In this document: positions 8,602 to 15,559 of the stretch, piece by piece | Layout: the number at the start of each line of letters is the position of its first letter | Position numbering within the stretch: the stretch's first letter is position 1 | Assembly (NCBI GenBank): GCA_963693635.1 | Contig: CAVOBC010000069.1 | Span: 1 to 16,347 of the forward strand | Direction of reading: 5' to 3' | Length of the DNA: 16,347 nucleotides | Origin: CAVOBC01 sp963693635 | GTDB lineage: Bacteria; Pseudomonadota; Gammaproteobacteria; Pseudomonadales; Azotimanducaceae | Translations under genes and position numbers: made by a program | Notes under the pieces: generated by a model | What the model saw: only the letters and a program-made list of their open reading frames with translations | Told to the model about the DNA's origin: nothing | Database searches by the model: none

Positions 8602-10215
8602 TCAGGCAGCGCTGCCTGCGAGCCGGAAGCCCTCGTAGCCCTTACGGGCGATCTCGGCGCAGTGGTCGCGGTACGTCTTCATGCCGCCGACGTAAGGCAT
8701 AAAGACGCGGCTTTTGCCCGGCACGTTGGCACCCACATACCACGAGTTGGCTTTGGGGTAGAGCGTTTCGTCGGCAATCTCGGAGACGTGGCTGACCCAC
8801 GCTTCTTGTGAGTCGTCGGTCGCCTCAATGCGCGCGTAACCGTTCTTGTTCAGGTAGGCAATGCAATCAGCAATCCAGTCGACATGCTGCTCAATGGCGA
8901 CGGGCATGTTGGTTAGCACCGACGGGCTGCCGGGTCCTGTGACGGTAAAGAGGTTCGGGAAGCCCGCGACCTGCAAGCCGAGATAGGTGCGTGGCCCGGC
9001 GTTCCAGGCGTCTGCCAGGGTGACGCCGCCGGCGCCCTTGATGTCAATGTTGAGGAGCGCGCCCGTCATGGCATCGAAGCCGGTAGCAAAAACCAGTGTG
9101 TCGAATTCGTGATCGCCCGCTTCAGTGCGAACGCCGCCGGGTGTGATGGCAGTTATCGGTGCATTGCGAACATTCACGAGTGAAACGTTGTCACGGTTAT
9201 AGGTGTCGTAGTAGTCCGTATCGATGGGCGGACGCTTGGTGCCGTAGGGGTGGTCGAACGGCAGCAGGTTTTCCGCTGTCTCCTGGTCCGTCACCATATT
9301 TCGGATGCGGTTACGAATGTATTCCGCTGCTGTTTCGTTGGCGAACTCATCGACCGTCAGATCGGCGAACGACTCGATCAGGAAGCGAAAGCCGCCCCGG
9401 TCCCACAGCTCATCGTAGATCTCGCCGCGCTCTGCCTCGGAAACATCTTTGGCCAGTCGTTCATTAGGTTTGAACGGAAAGCCGTTTTCTGAATCGCGGC
9501 AGGCTTGCCGGATCTCGTCGTAGTTGGCTTTGATCTCCTGCGCCCTCGGCGCGTCGAGCGGTTCATTGCGCGCTGGGATACTGAAATTGGGGGTCCGCTG
9601 AAACACCGTCAGATGTTCCGCTTGTGCAGCGATCACCGGCGTCGCCTGTATGCCCGTTGACCCGGTGCCGATGAGGGCGACACGCTTGCCAGTGAAGTCG
9701 ACGCCCTCATGTGGCCAGTTGCCGGTGTGATACCAGTCGCCGGTGAATGAATCGAGTCCGGGAAAGTCAGGCGTATTACGGCTGGACAGACAGCCCACGG
9801 CGCTGACGAGATAGTTGCAGGTGAAAGATTCCCCTGCTGCTGTCGTCACGCGCCAGGTGTTGTCGGCGTCATTGAAGTGCGCCGTGGCGATGCGCGAATT
9901 GAGCTGAATATCTGGCAACAACTTGAAACGATCGGCAACGTGCTCAAGGTATCGCAGAATCTCAGGCTGTCCAGGGTAGCGACTTGACCACTCCCACTCC
10001 TGTTCCAATTCCGACGAAAACGAGTAGCTATAGTAGTAACTCTCCGAGTCGCACCGCGCACCGGGATAGCGGTTCCAGTACCACGTGCCACCGACCCCAT
10101 CGCCCGCTTCGAACACCCGTGCGCTGAGACCCATCTGGTCCCGCGCCTTGTGCAACATGTACATGCCGGAAAACCCGGCGCCTATGATCGCGACGTCCAA
10201 ATGCTGATCTGCCAT
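8602..10215 (-). CDS. Type I Baeyer-Villiger (FAD/NADPH) monooxygenase
   Basis: This is a cytoplasmic flavoprotein predicted to insert oxygen next to a ketone carbonyl using NADPH and O2, like cyclohexanone or phenylacetone monooxygenase. The 537-aa length is typical. The FAD Rossmann motif GAGFSG is at residues 12-17, followed by the family hallmark GGTWYWNRYPGARCDSES (about 42-59). The Baeyer-Villiger fingerprint FxGxxxHTxxWP is complete at 157-168 (FTGDWYHTGNWP), and the NADPH-binding GTGSTG is at 183-188. The start at 10215 is preferred over one 39 codons upstream because AAGGGAG lies 7 bases before it and the FAD motif then falls at the usual distance from the N-terminus. The gene lies downstream of an aminotransferase on the same strand but 219 bases away, so co-transcription is uncertain. 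The actual substrate (cyclic, aromatic or steroid ketone) cannot be read from sequence. Confidence 0.95.
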   Translation of the reverse strand: MADQHLDVAIIGAGFSGMYMLHKARDQMGLSARVFEAGDGVGGTWYWNRYPGARCDSESYYYSYSFSSELEQEWEWSSRYPGQPEILRYLEHVADRFKLLPDIQLNSRIATAHFNDADNTWRVTTAAGESFTCNYLVSAVGCLSSRNTPDFPGLDSFTGDWYHTGNWPHEGVDFTGKRVALIGTGSTGIQATPVIAAQAEHLTVFQRTPNFSIPARNEPLDAPRAQEIKANYDEIRQACRDSENGFPFKPNERLAKDVSEAERGEIYDELWDRGGFRFLIESFADLTVDEFANETAAEYIRNRIRNMVTDQETAENLLPFDHPYGTKRPPIDTDYYDTYNRDNVSLVNVRNAPITAITPGGVRTEAGDHEFDTLVFATGFDAMTGALLNIDIKGAGGVTLADAWNAGPRTYLGLQVAGFPNLFTVTGPGSPSVLTNMPVAIEQHVDWIADCIAYLNKNGYARIEATDDSQEAWVSHVSEIADETLYPKANSWYVGANVPGKSRVFMPYVGGMKTYRDHCAEIARKGYEGFRLAGSAA

Positions 10216-10222
10216 TTGCTGG

Positions 10223-10229
10223 CTCCCTT
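10223..10229 (-). promoter_or_regulatory. Ribosome binding site fixing the monooxygenase start
   Basis: On the minus strand AAGGGAG lies 7 bases before the ATG at 10215. It decides between this start and an upstream in-frame start at 10332, which would add a low-complexity 39-residue tail with no resemblance to the family. Confidence 0.8.
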
Positions 10230-10230
10230 T

Positions 10231-10434
10231 CTTTGTGTGGTGTTGTGTGGTCTTGGTCGGTTGTGGCGGCGAGGAATGTCGTGGCTGCGAGCAATGTTGT
10301 GCGCATGGCACGCCAACGCCACCATAGACCATGAATGCGGCGGAGGGAATGTCCCCGCAGGCCCGTTGCGAGCCGGTTGCTGAAGTCTGTGCTGCCGTGC
10401 CTGTCGACGAGGGCCCTTGCGCTTTGCGTTCTGG
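10231..10434. other. Intergenic region upstream of the monooxygenase
   Basis: About 200 bases with no supported gene. On the minus strand the part nearest the monooxygenase (10231-10268) is rich in A and C and almost free of G, so the leader RNA should be unstructured. I found no convincing promoter hexamers and no intrinsic terminator for the aminotransferase gene that ends at 10435. Confidence 0.4.
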
Positions 10435-11595
10435 TTAGCGCTGAAACAGATTGTCGAACTGACGTGCCTCGTTACTGGTCCGCGACTCGCGCAGGCACTT
10501 TGCCAGCACCGGGATGCCTTTCTCGATCTGTTCGTGGGTCAGGTGACCAAAGGCCAGGCGCAGATAAGGCACGTCTGTGCCCTGATAGTGGAATGAAGAG
10601 CCGATGAGGTAGTTGAACCCGCGCTCGGTTGCGAGTGCCCGGAGCTTGGCCCGGTCGACGTCATCGGGCATGCGGACCCAGATGAAGAGGCCGCCGACCG
10701 GGTTTGCCCACACGCATACGTCGGAAAGCTCAGCCTCGAGACCCGCGGTCGTTAGATCACGCTTGGTCTTGAGGGCCGCGTTGGCGTAATCGGCGTGCTG
10801 CCGGATGCCATCTTTATAGAATTCAGCGACGACGGCTGCGGCGAAGTAGTTGCTGCCCGCATCAAAGCGTCTTGCGATCACGCGCTCCAGCATGGGCGGT
10901 CGGGCGAGGATATAACCGAGGCGCATGCCCGGTGCCAGAATCTTGGACAACGAGCCCAGGTACAAGTGGTTGGGGTCGTCATCGAGGGCGAAGAGTGCGG
11001 GTTCGATCGGCCCCTCGTAGTGGACGTCTGCATAGCAGTTGTCCTCGATGATGGGTACACCGTACTTGCGTGCTATCGCGATGACTTCAAGTCGGCGCGC
11101 GCGTGGCATCACAAAACCGGTGGGATTTTGGTAGGTGCTGATTGCGTAGATGAATTTCGGCAACCGGCGCTCTCGTTGCAAACGAGCGAGTTCACTCTCG
11201 AGGTGGTCGGGACACATGCCGGCTTCGTCGAGGCGCACGCCGACGAGGTCAAACTTGAGACCGCGATATGCGTTTAGCGTACCCGGGTAGCTGTACTCTT
11301 CGACGATCACTGTGTCGCCGTGATGTTCCTGCAGCGCCTCAGCGGCGAGCGTCACGGCTTGCATCGATCCGTTGGTCACCACCAAATGATCGGGATCGAC
11401 AGAGACACCCTCGCGTTCAGCTTCGCGCCTTGCCATCGCCTCGCGGAATCCGCGGTGCCCAAGGCTGCCGGGATACTCGGTGATAGCGGCCGACTCATTG
11501 TCGAGCACGCGGTTGGCGGCCGCTTTCAAGGCTTCGGTGGGGAAGGTGCCTGGATCCGATCGTCCTCCGCCAAAGTCATAAAGTATCTCGGCCAC
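10435..11595 (-). CDS. PLP-dependent class I/II aminotransferase
   Basis: This is a fold-type I pyridoxal-phosphate enzyme of 386 aa, closest in layout to the 2-aminoadipate/MocR-type aminotransferases but without an N-terminal DNA-binding domain. Visible landmarks are the substrate-pocket segment EYPGSLGHRGFREA (about 40-53), YQNPTG (155-160), the cofactor-nitrogen aspartate D185 in EDNCYAD, and GSLSKILAPGMRLGY, in which K218 should form the Schiff base and R225 bind phosphate. A C-terminal PYLRLAF supplies the likely carboxylate-binding arginine. The start codon is GTG, with GGGAG 7 bases upstream. The amino donor and acceptor cannot be assigned; aromatic, branched-chain or aminoadipate substrates are all possible. 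The downstream monooxygenase on the same strand is not tightly linked. No paired regulator is visible. Confidence 0.93.
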   Translation of the reverse strand: MAEILYDFGGGRSDPGTFPTEALKAAANRVLDNESAAITEYPGSLGHRGFREAMARREAEREGVSVDPDHLVVTNGSMQAVTLAAEALQEHHGDTVIVEEYSYPGTLNAYRGLKFDLVGVRLDEAGMCPDHLESELARLQRERRLPKFIYAISTYQNPTGFVMPRARRLEVIAIARKYGVPIIEDNCYADVHYEGPIEPALFALDDDPNHLYLGSLSKILAPGMRLGYILARPPMLERVIARRFDAGSNYFAAAVVAEFYKDGIRQHADYANAALKTKRDLTTAGLEAELSDVCVWANPVGGLFIWVRMPDDVDRAKLRALATERGFNYLIGSSFHYQGTDVPYLRLAFGHLTHEQIEKGIPVLAKCLRESRTSNEARQFDNLFQR

Positions 11596-11602
11596 GGTGA
11601 TG

Positions 11603-11607
11603 CTCCC
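11603..11607 (-). promoter_or_regulatory. Ribosome binding site for the GTG-started aminotransferase
   Basis: On the minus strand GGGAG is followed by 7 bases and then GTG at 11595. This supports the non-ATG start and a product beginning (f)M-A-E-I-L-Y-D-F, the usual beginning for this family shortly before the first conserved residues. Confidence 0.75.
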
Positions 11608-11711
11608 GGGGAAGTTTTGCAGGGTGGAAAAGTAAGTGGGTGGGAAAGTAAGAAGTGAGCGACGTCAGCTTAGGGCCAAGTCTCAATAGCGCAATGTTAC
11701 GCGGGCAGATT

Positions 11712-12554
11712 CTACTCGTCGAACGGGATGGGGATCGCTTTGTCAACGAGTTGCCAACCACGCTCAAGTGCGTACGTTTCGATATCAGAAATCCGATTTG
11801 CGTGTAGGGGGTGCGTGGCGAAGAAGGTGGCGGGTTCGGCATCCCCGACAGTCGATTGTTTAAGGGCTTTGAGCAGGTGAGTCGCGCCATAGGCTGTGCC
11901 GTAGTGTGCGTACAACATCTCGGTCGCTACGAGGTCTGAACGGGATTCTTGCTCGCGGCTGTAAGCGAGCAGGGCTGCCTGGCCGGAGACTCCGAGCGCT
12001 TGCTCCAGGGCACCGATGTCGAGGGTGCCACTGACCAACTTGAGGACAGCGAAGATGGACAAGGCGCGGGTGGCAGAGACGATTGGATCGCGGTATTGAA
12101 CGTGCGCGATCTCGTGCACGAGGACAAACGCGAGTGACGGTTCATCGGCCATCCTTCGCAGGAGGCCGTCGTAAATGATGACGTGCCCACCGATTGCGGC
12201 GAACGCGTTGTCGACGGCGGCGGGTGCAAAGTGAATAGTGACTCTGATGTCGTCATCTGCGTGCTGGCTCTGTGCCAGCAGATCATCCGCAAGGGTTTGT
12301 AGGTAGAGCGTTTTAGCTGCGTCAACAGAGCCGGCTGCAGGCGCTGCAAACAGTTGGTCTTCGTGTTGGCGGGTGAGCGATTGTTCAAAACCGAGTGGGA
12401 CGAGAGGCGCAAGCCGCTCGGCGAGAAAGGCAACCACCGCAATGACGGTGAGGATGATGGCGAGGGTTGTGCCCGCGAGGACTGCGAACTCCCTCAACGG
12501 ATTCGTGTCGGTCGTGTTGATCCCTTCGGGAATCTCAGGGTTGCTGTACGGCAT
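11712..12554 (-). CDS. Membrane-anchored M48 family zinc metalloprotease
   Basis: This is a predicted membrane-bound zinc endopeptidase of 280 aa. A short polar N-terminus is followed by one transmembrane helix (about 23-45) and an M48 peptidase domain. The zinc site HEIAH is at 147-151, and the third ligand is expected to be E203 in SREQESRSD (ExxxD-type motif). THPLHANRI (247-255) is the conserved segment near the C-terminus of M48 proteins such as BepA and LoiP/YcaL. There are no TPR repeats, so it resembles the short YcaL-like type rather than BepA. Which side of the membrane holds the protease domain is not clear from the charges. It is the third gene of a same-strand block with two YbjQ-family genes, 43 bases after the second. 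Its Shine-Dalgarno is poor, so expression may rely on coupling. A role in envelope protein quality control is inferred. Confidence 0.92.
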   Translation of the reverse strand: MPYSNPEIPEGINTTDTNPLREFAVLAGTTLAIILTVIAVVAFLAERLAPLVPLGFEQSLTRQHEDQLFAAPAAGSVDAAKTLYLQTLADDLLAQSQHADDDIRVTIHFAPAAVDNAFAAIGGHVIIYDGLLRRMADEPSLAFVLVHEIAHVQYRDPIVSATRALSIFAVLKLVSGTLDIGALEQALGVSGQAALLAYSREQESRSDLVATEMLYAHYGTAYGATHLLKALKQSTVGDAEPATFFATHPLHANRISDIETYALERGWQLVDKAIPIPFDE

Positions 12555-12597
12555 CTGGGACAGATCTCAGAGTTGTCGAGAGCGACGATTCCCGACC

Positions 12598-13065
12598 TCA
12601 GGATGGTTGCATGGCATCCCGCGGAGGAATCAGGGCGGTGTCATAGGCATAGACCTCGATTGAACCGGTGTTGCCTTTGCTGCCTTTCGAGATTGAGGTG
12701 GTCTCTAGTTTGACATTGAAAATCATGTTTGCGCCCATGCCGTGAGCGCGTTCGCGCATGCGTAAGATGGCTTCGCGACGCGCGCGGTCAAGCAAGGACT
12801 CGTAGCTTGTAATACGACCACGGAAGATCCCTCGGAGTGCCGCGAGCACTTGCTTGAAGTAGTCAACGGAGATGACGACGCTGCCAGAAACGAGGTGGGT
12901 TTTCGGCGTCGGGACGGTCGGCGGCGGTGTCTTCTCGGGGATTACGAGCGGCGTCTTGTAAAGCGCCTCTCGTCGCAGGATAGACCGGTAGTGGCGGGCC
13001 TCATTGTAGCGACCGACGCCGAAGCCGAGCGCGAGCAGCGTGAGGAAGACGATGAGATCAACCAC
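12598..13065 (-). CDS. Membrane-anchored YbjQ-family (PF01906) protein
   Basis: The 155-aa product has an N-terminal transmembrane helix (VDLIVFLTLLALGFGVG), then a basic stretch, a Pro/Thr-rich linker and a YbjQ/UPF0145 domain in its C-terminal two thirds. The domain aligns by eye with the protein encoded just upstream: VSGSVVISVD, FRGRITSYESLLDRARREAI and MGANMIFNVKLET match VPGSTVRAKN, VGGELVGYTELLEEAR and IGANAVLNVRFST. The acidic N-terminus and basic residues after the helix suggest the YbjQ domain faces the cytoplasm. The family is annotated as putative heavy-metal-binding, but no function is established. I chose GTG at 13065, 2 bases after the stop of the upstream gene. The open frame extends to 13500, but that part lies over the upstream YbjQ gene and has low-quality shadow composition. 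No strong Shine-Dalgarno is seen, so translational coupling is likely. Confidence 0.82.
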   Translation of the reverse strand: MVDLIVFLTLLALGFGVGRYNEARHYRSILRREALYKTPLVIPEKTPPPTVPTPKTHLVSGSVVISVDYFKQVLAALRGIFRGRITSYESLLDRARREAILRMRERAHGMGANMIFNVKLETTSISKGSKGNTGSIEVYAYDTALIPPRDAMQPS

Positions 13066-13067
13066 GG

Positions 13068-13385
13068 TCAGTCCGCAATGACCACGGCCGAACCGTAGAC
13101 GAAAAGCTCCGCCGCGCCCTGTGCGACCGACGAGGTTGAGAAGCGCACATTGAGGACCGCGTTGGCGCCGATGGACCGGGCTTGTTCTTGCATGTGTCCC
13201 AATGCTTCCTGACGCGCCTCTTCGAGCAGTTCGGTGTATCCGACCAACTCGCCGCCCACAATGTTCTTCAGCCCCGCCATAAAGTCGCGGCCGATGTTCT
13301 TCGCCCTGACGGTACTGCCCGGGACGAGACCGAGGTGTTCGCGCACGCGTTTGCCCGGAACGATCTCGAGGTTGCTGATCAGCAT
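13068..13385 (-). CDS. YbjQ-family (UPF0145/PF01906) protein, soluble
   Basis: This is a complete 105-aa YbjQ-type protein, the family's usual length. It has no signal peptide or membrane segment, so it is cytoplasmic. Conserved blocks are VPGSTVRAKNIGRDFMAG, IVGGELVGYTELLEEARQEAL and SIGANAVLNVRFS. YbjQ proteins are small alpha/beta proteins that form rings; they are annotated as putative heavy-metal-binding, but the biochemical role is unknown. The start at 13385 has AAAGGAAG ending 6 bases upstream. It is the first gene of a block on the minus strand, followed after 2 bases by a membrane-anchored paralogue and then an M48 protease. The pairing of a soluble and a tethered copy of the same domain suggests the two may assemble together; that is inference. 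Confidence 0.93.
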   Translation of the reverse strand: MLISNLEIVPGKRVREHLGLVPGSTVRAKNIGRDFMAGLKNIVGGELVGYTELLEEARQEALGHMQEQARSIGANAVLNVRFSTSSVAQGAAELFVYGSAVVIAD

Positions 13386-13555
13386 ATTGCGCTTCCTTTA
13401 CGATGCGTTGCTTTTCGTAAGCGCGGCCGTGTTGTCTCTGGCAGTCCCGGCTGGCCGCGCCTGTGTTGAGCGACGGGCTCATCCGCCGGTTTTTGATCAT
13501 TCGTCGTCGTCGATTGTAACCCTGAGGTCACGGCGAATGAGTCTTGGAGAGTAAG
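13386..13555. promoter_or_regulatory. Divergent intergenic region between YbjQ block and DksA-like gene
   Basis: This 170-base region must hold the promoters for both directions. Towards the DksA-like gene, TTGATC (13493-13498) and TGTAAC (13515-13520) are 16 bases apart and are a weak sigma-70 candidate. A perfect 8-bp inverted repeat, GCGCGGCC (13421-13428) with GGCCGCGC (13453-13460), lies on the YbjQ side with a 24-base loop. It could be a leader hairpin or only GC-rich chance pairing. I cannot assign an operator. Confidence 0.35.
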
Positions 13556-13924
13556 ATGGCGTCCATGAACGATGAACTCGGCGAAATCCAGCACGGCGAC
13601 TTTGAACGTAGACTCCGTGACCTTCAGCGGGAACTGGAGGACCTGCTTGACGTGACGGCCGACGACGCACGCCCGGTCCAGCTAAAGGACAACAAGGGGC
13701 GGCTGAGCCGCATGGATGAAATGCACAACCAGAGTATTCTGCTCGCCAATCGCAATCTGATGCGTACTCGGCTGCAACGGGTGAGAGCGGCACGAAGGCG
13801 GCTCGATGAGGGGAATTTTGGCTTCTGCGCTGACTGCGACGAGATGATCGCGCTGCCGCGCCTGCAAGCCTGGCCCGAAGCGACGTTGTGTCTTGGCTGT
13901 CAGAGCGCGCGGGAAGCCCGATGA
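13556..13924 (+). CDS. DksA/TraR family zinc-finger protein
   Basis: This is a 122-aa protein of the short DksA/TraR group that acts in the secondary channel of RNA polymerase or remains uncharacterised. An N-terminal helical region (FERRLRDLQRELEDLLDV and, after a turn, NLMRTRLQRVRAARRRLDEG) would form the coiled coil. The zinc finger is complete: C-x2-C, 17 residues, C-x2-C (CADC...CLGC). The stretch GRLSRMDEM between the helices is typical of the small DksA-like proteins rather than of DksA itself, which is about 150 aa. The start at 13556 has GGAGAG 4 bases upstream, whereas the TTG at 13544 would place that site inside the gene. The stop overlaps the start of the next gene (ATGA), so the two are translationally coupled. 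Whether it responds to ppGpp cannot be said. Confidence 0.92.
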   Translation: MASMNDELGEIQHGDFERRLRDLQRELEDLLDVTADDARPVQLKDNKGRLSRMDEMHNQSILLANRNLMRTRLQRVRAARRRLDEGNFGFCADCDEMIALPRLQAWPEATLCLGCQSAREAR

Positions 13925-14862
13925 TTACGGGATCCTGTTTGTGCGGTCTGATTCACTACGCGGTCGAAGAACCGGGCATCGTGATCAACCTCTGTCACTG
14001 CAGCAAATGTCGCAAATCGTCGGGTGCGGCGTTCGGCAGCGTGATGCATATCGGACTGGAGCGCTTCAGGTGGCTCGAGGGTGCAGGGTTTGTGCGGGCA
14101 TACGCCACTGAAAGCGGCTACGGCCGGTCCTTCTGCAACCGTTGTGGCTCGCCGGTGCCGAGTGTGTCTGAACACACCGGAAATGTCGCGATCCCCGCCG
14201 GAACGTTGGATGGGGACCCCCGGTGCGAGCCTGTTGGCCATATCTACACGGGCTCATCGGCAGCCTTTTTTGACTGCTCTCGCCAGTACCCGCACTTTCC
14301 TGAAGCACCCTCGGACGAGATATACGATCCGTACATCGAGCGTTACCTGAGCGCGACTGGGCTTGACCGCATGGACTTCCGTGAAGCCGGTGCGGATGAC
14401 TTTGAGACGATCGCGGTCCTTGCGGGCCGCTGCGAAGCGGCAACCTCTGGTAGGCACGCAGGTCGGTTTTCACCGGAGGCGCTCGCCGCGGGGGTCGTCC
14501 ACTTCGTTGCAGAGGAGGCGCAAGCGCAGGACCAGAGTGACGGTTTGCGTGCGCCTGTGGCGACAATGGTCGGATACGCTGGCGCTGAAGAAGTGACGCC
14601 GGGCCACTATGAATGGCACTTTCTGATTGATCCTTGCGCGGACTTCGGACTGGTTGCGGGCAACCTTTACCATCGGATGGCCGCGGATGCCGCAGCGGTC
14701 GGGGCGGCCAGTATGCGCGTCGATGCGAGCGCGTCAGACCCAATAGTTGGCTATCTCCTGGACCGGAAGTTTGCTGAGGTCGCCCGCTTTGTGGGCGTGG
14801 ACGACGCGCCCGGCGTGACTCTTGAGCGTGAAGAGGTCATGGGGGCCGCGCCGCAGATTTAG
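13921..14862 (+). CDS. GFA (CENP-V/GFA) zinc-domain protein with GNAT-like C-terminal domain
   Basis: The 313-aa product has two parts. Residues 1 to about 125 form a GFA domain with all expected cysteines: C6-x-C8, C25-x-C27-x2-C30 (LCHCSKCRKSSGAAFG) and C72-x2-C75 (FCNRCGSPVP). The family is named for glutathione-dependent formaldehyde activation, although most members have no proven activity. Residues about 150-313 resemble a GNAT acetyltransferase: DFREAGADDFETIAVLAGRC at the start, a predicted beta strand EWHFLIDP, a helix-strand stretch ending MRVDASASDPIVGYLLDRKFAEV, and a hydrophobic end. The acetyl-CoA loop (usually R/QxxGxG/A) is degenerate here (DFGLVAG), so catalysis is doubtful. 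GFA proteins are normally about 120-160 aa, so this is a fusion. It overlaps the DksA-like gene by 4 bases, with GGAAG just upstream. Confidence 0.9.
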   Translation: MITGSCLCGLIHYAVEEPGIVINLCHCSKCRKSSGAAFGSVMHIGLERFRWLEGAGFVRAYATESGYGRSFCNRCGSPVPSVSEHTGNVAIPAGTLDGDPRCEPVGHIYTGSSAAFFDCSRQYPHFPEAPSDEIYDPYIERYLSATGLDRMDFREAGADDFETIAVLAGRCEAATSGRHAGRFSPEALAAGVVHFVAEEAQAQDQSDGLRAPVATMVGYAGAEEVTPGHYEWHFLIDPCADFGLVAGNLYHRMAADAAAVGAASMRVDASASDPIVGYLLDRKFAEVARFVGVDDAPGVTLEREEVMGAAPQI

Positions 14863-14898
14863 CTGCAAGAACATGCGAGGTTTGCTTGGAAACCGACA

Positions 14899-14928
14899 CC
14901 CAAGAATTGTCAGGATGACAATTTTGGG
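14899..14928. terminator. Strong dyad/hairpin between convergent genes
   Basis: AATTGTCA-GGA-TGACAATT is a perfect 8-3-8 dyad. It is extended by CCCAA/TTGGG outside, with a single unpaired G at 14904, giving a 13-bp stem. It lies 37 bases after the GFA-GNAT stop and about 90 bases beyond the end of the broken LTxxQ gene on the other strand. A bidirectional terminator fits the position, but neither strand has a proper T-run after the stem. An operator for a dimeric regulator is the alternative. Confidence 0.5.
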
Positions 14929-15020
14929 ACAAGAACTAGCTGGTTTCCTGGTGTGGGCTGCAGGGATGCAGCGCCGTTTGCCTGAGTCGGAATATCGATG
15001 CGGGTACCAGCCTCCGAGTT

Positions 15021-15519
15021 TCAGTTGTGTTTGCGCTGCGGCATCTCGTTCTTCCGTGTAGAGACTTTCTGCCTGAAGACGGCGGCCTTCTGTTCAAGGA
15101 GAGGGACCTGCTGGTCGTTCAGAAGATTCTTGATGGCGACGAGTAGCAGCACATGGCGCTTTTTGATGTTGGACTCGCGCGTGAGCATCTCATCGATCGC
15201 CCGGGTGGCCTCCTGTGGGGGAGATCGGTCGTGTTGCCAACGCCTTGGCAAGGTCGCCCCTCGCGTCCTGCAAGTCCCACTCAATCTCTACGACGTCGCT
15301 CTGGAACTATTTGACGAGTGACAGAAACGCGGTGCGCTGTTTGTCGGTCAGGTTGAGTTCGGACCGATTTTGCATCACCAACTCTGGCGGAAACATCATT
15401 GCTATCGGGTCATTGCCATTCTTGCCGAACGCAGGGAGCACGACGAGGGCCGACAACACCAGCACTCGTGGCAACCAGGAGCGGGCTGACAGCGGGTTTG
15501 GGATCAAGGTCAAGTTCAT
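15021..15519 (-). pseudogene. Broken Spy/CpxP-like (LTxxQ) periplasmic metal-sensor/chaperone gene
   Basis: The gene would encode a periplasmic helical protein of about 165 aa. It has a signal peptide (SWLPRVLVLSALVVLPAFG), an LTxxQ-type motif (LNLTDKQR) and a second one near the end (LLNDQQ). The frame is broken twice. A TAG at 15307-15309 interrupts the conserved stretch ...FLSLVK / FQSDVVEIEWDLQDARGDLA.... The reading frame then shifts by one base near the five-G run at 15217-15221 (CCCCC on the coding strand). Removing one C would join ALATRPISP to QEATRAIDEMLTRESNIKKR and restore the family pattern. The 499-base span (3n+1) agrees with one extra base. The start at 15519 has GAAGGAG 9 bases upstream. 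It follows the sigma/anti-sigma pair and would be the CnrX-like sensor of that operon. Sequencing error is possible but would need two independent faults. Confidence 0.82.
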
Positions 15520-15528
15520 TCGTAGTTG

Positions 15529-15535
15529 CTCCTTC
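15529..15535 (-). promoter_or_regulatory. Ribosome binding site of the broken LTxxQ gene
   Basis: GAAGGAG on the minus strand lies 9 bases before the ATG at 15519. It favours this start over the in-frame ATG at 15549, which would place the site inside the coding sequence and lengthen the signal peptide's n-region by ten residues. Confidence 0.7.
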
Positions 15536-15559
15536 AGGGGTATTTTCATTCGCGGTTCG

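Noticed and set aside
8603..8618. Perfect 16-base palindrome at the end of the monooxygenase gene
   Set aside because: It encodes the last residues G-S-A-A and the stop, has no loop or T-run, and a GC-rich palindrome of this length can arise by chance.
10216..10332. Upstream in-frame start of the monooxygenase
   Set aside because: It adds 39 residues unlike the family, and the good Shine-Dalgarno lies before the ATG at 10215.
13066..13500. N-terminal extension of the frame that ends at 12598, giving a 300-aa protein
   Set aside because: The extra residues lie over the well-supported YbjQ gene at 13068-13385 in another frame and are Arg-rich and low-complexity. GTG at 13065 gives a clean transmembrane start.
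14066..14743. Antisense open frame opposite the GFA-GNAT gene
   Set aside because: Its Pro/Arg/Ser-rich composition is typical of a shadow, with no motif.
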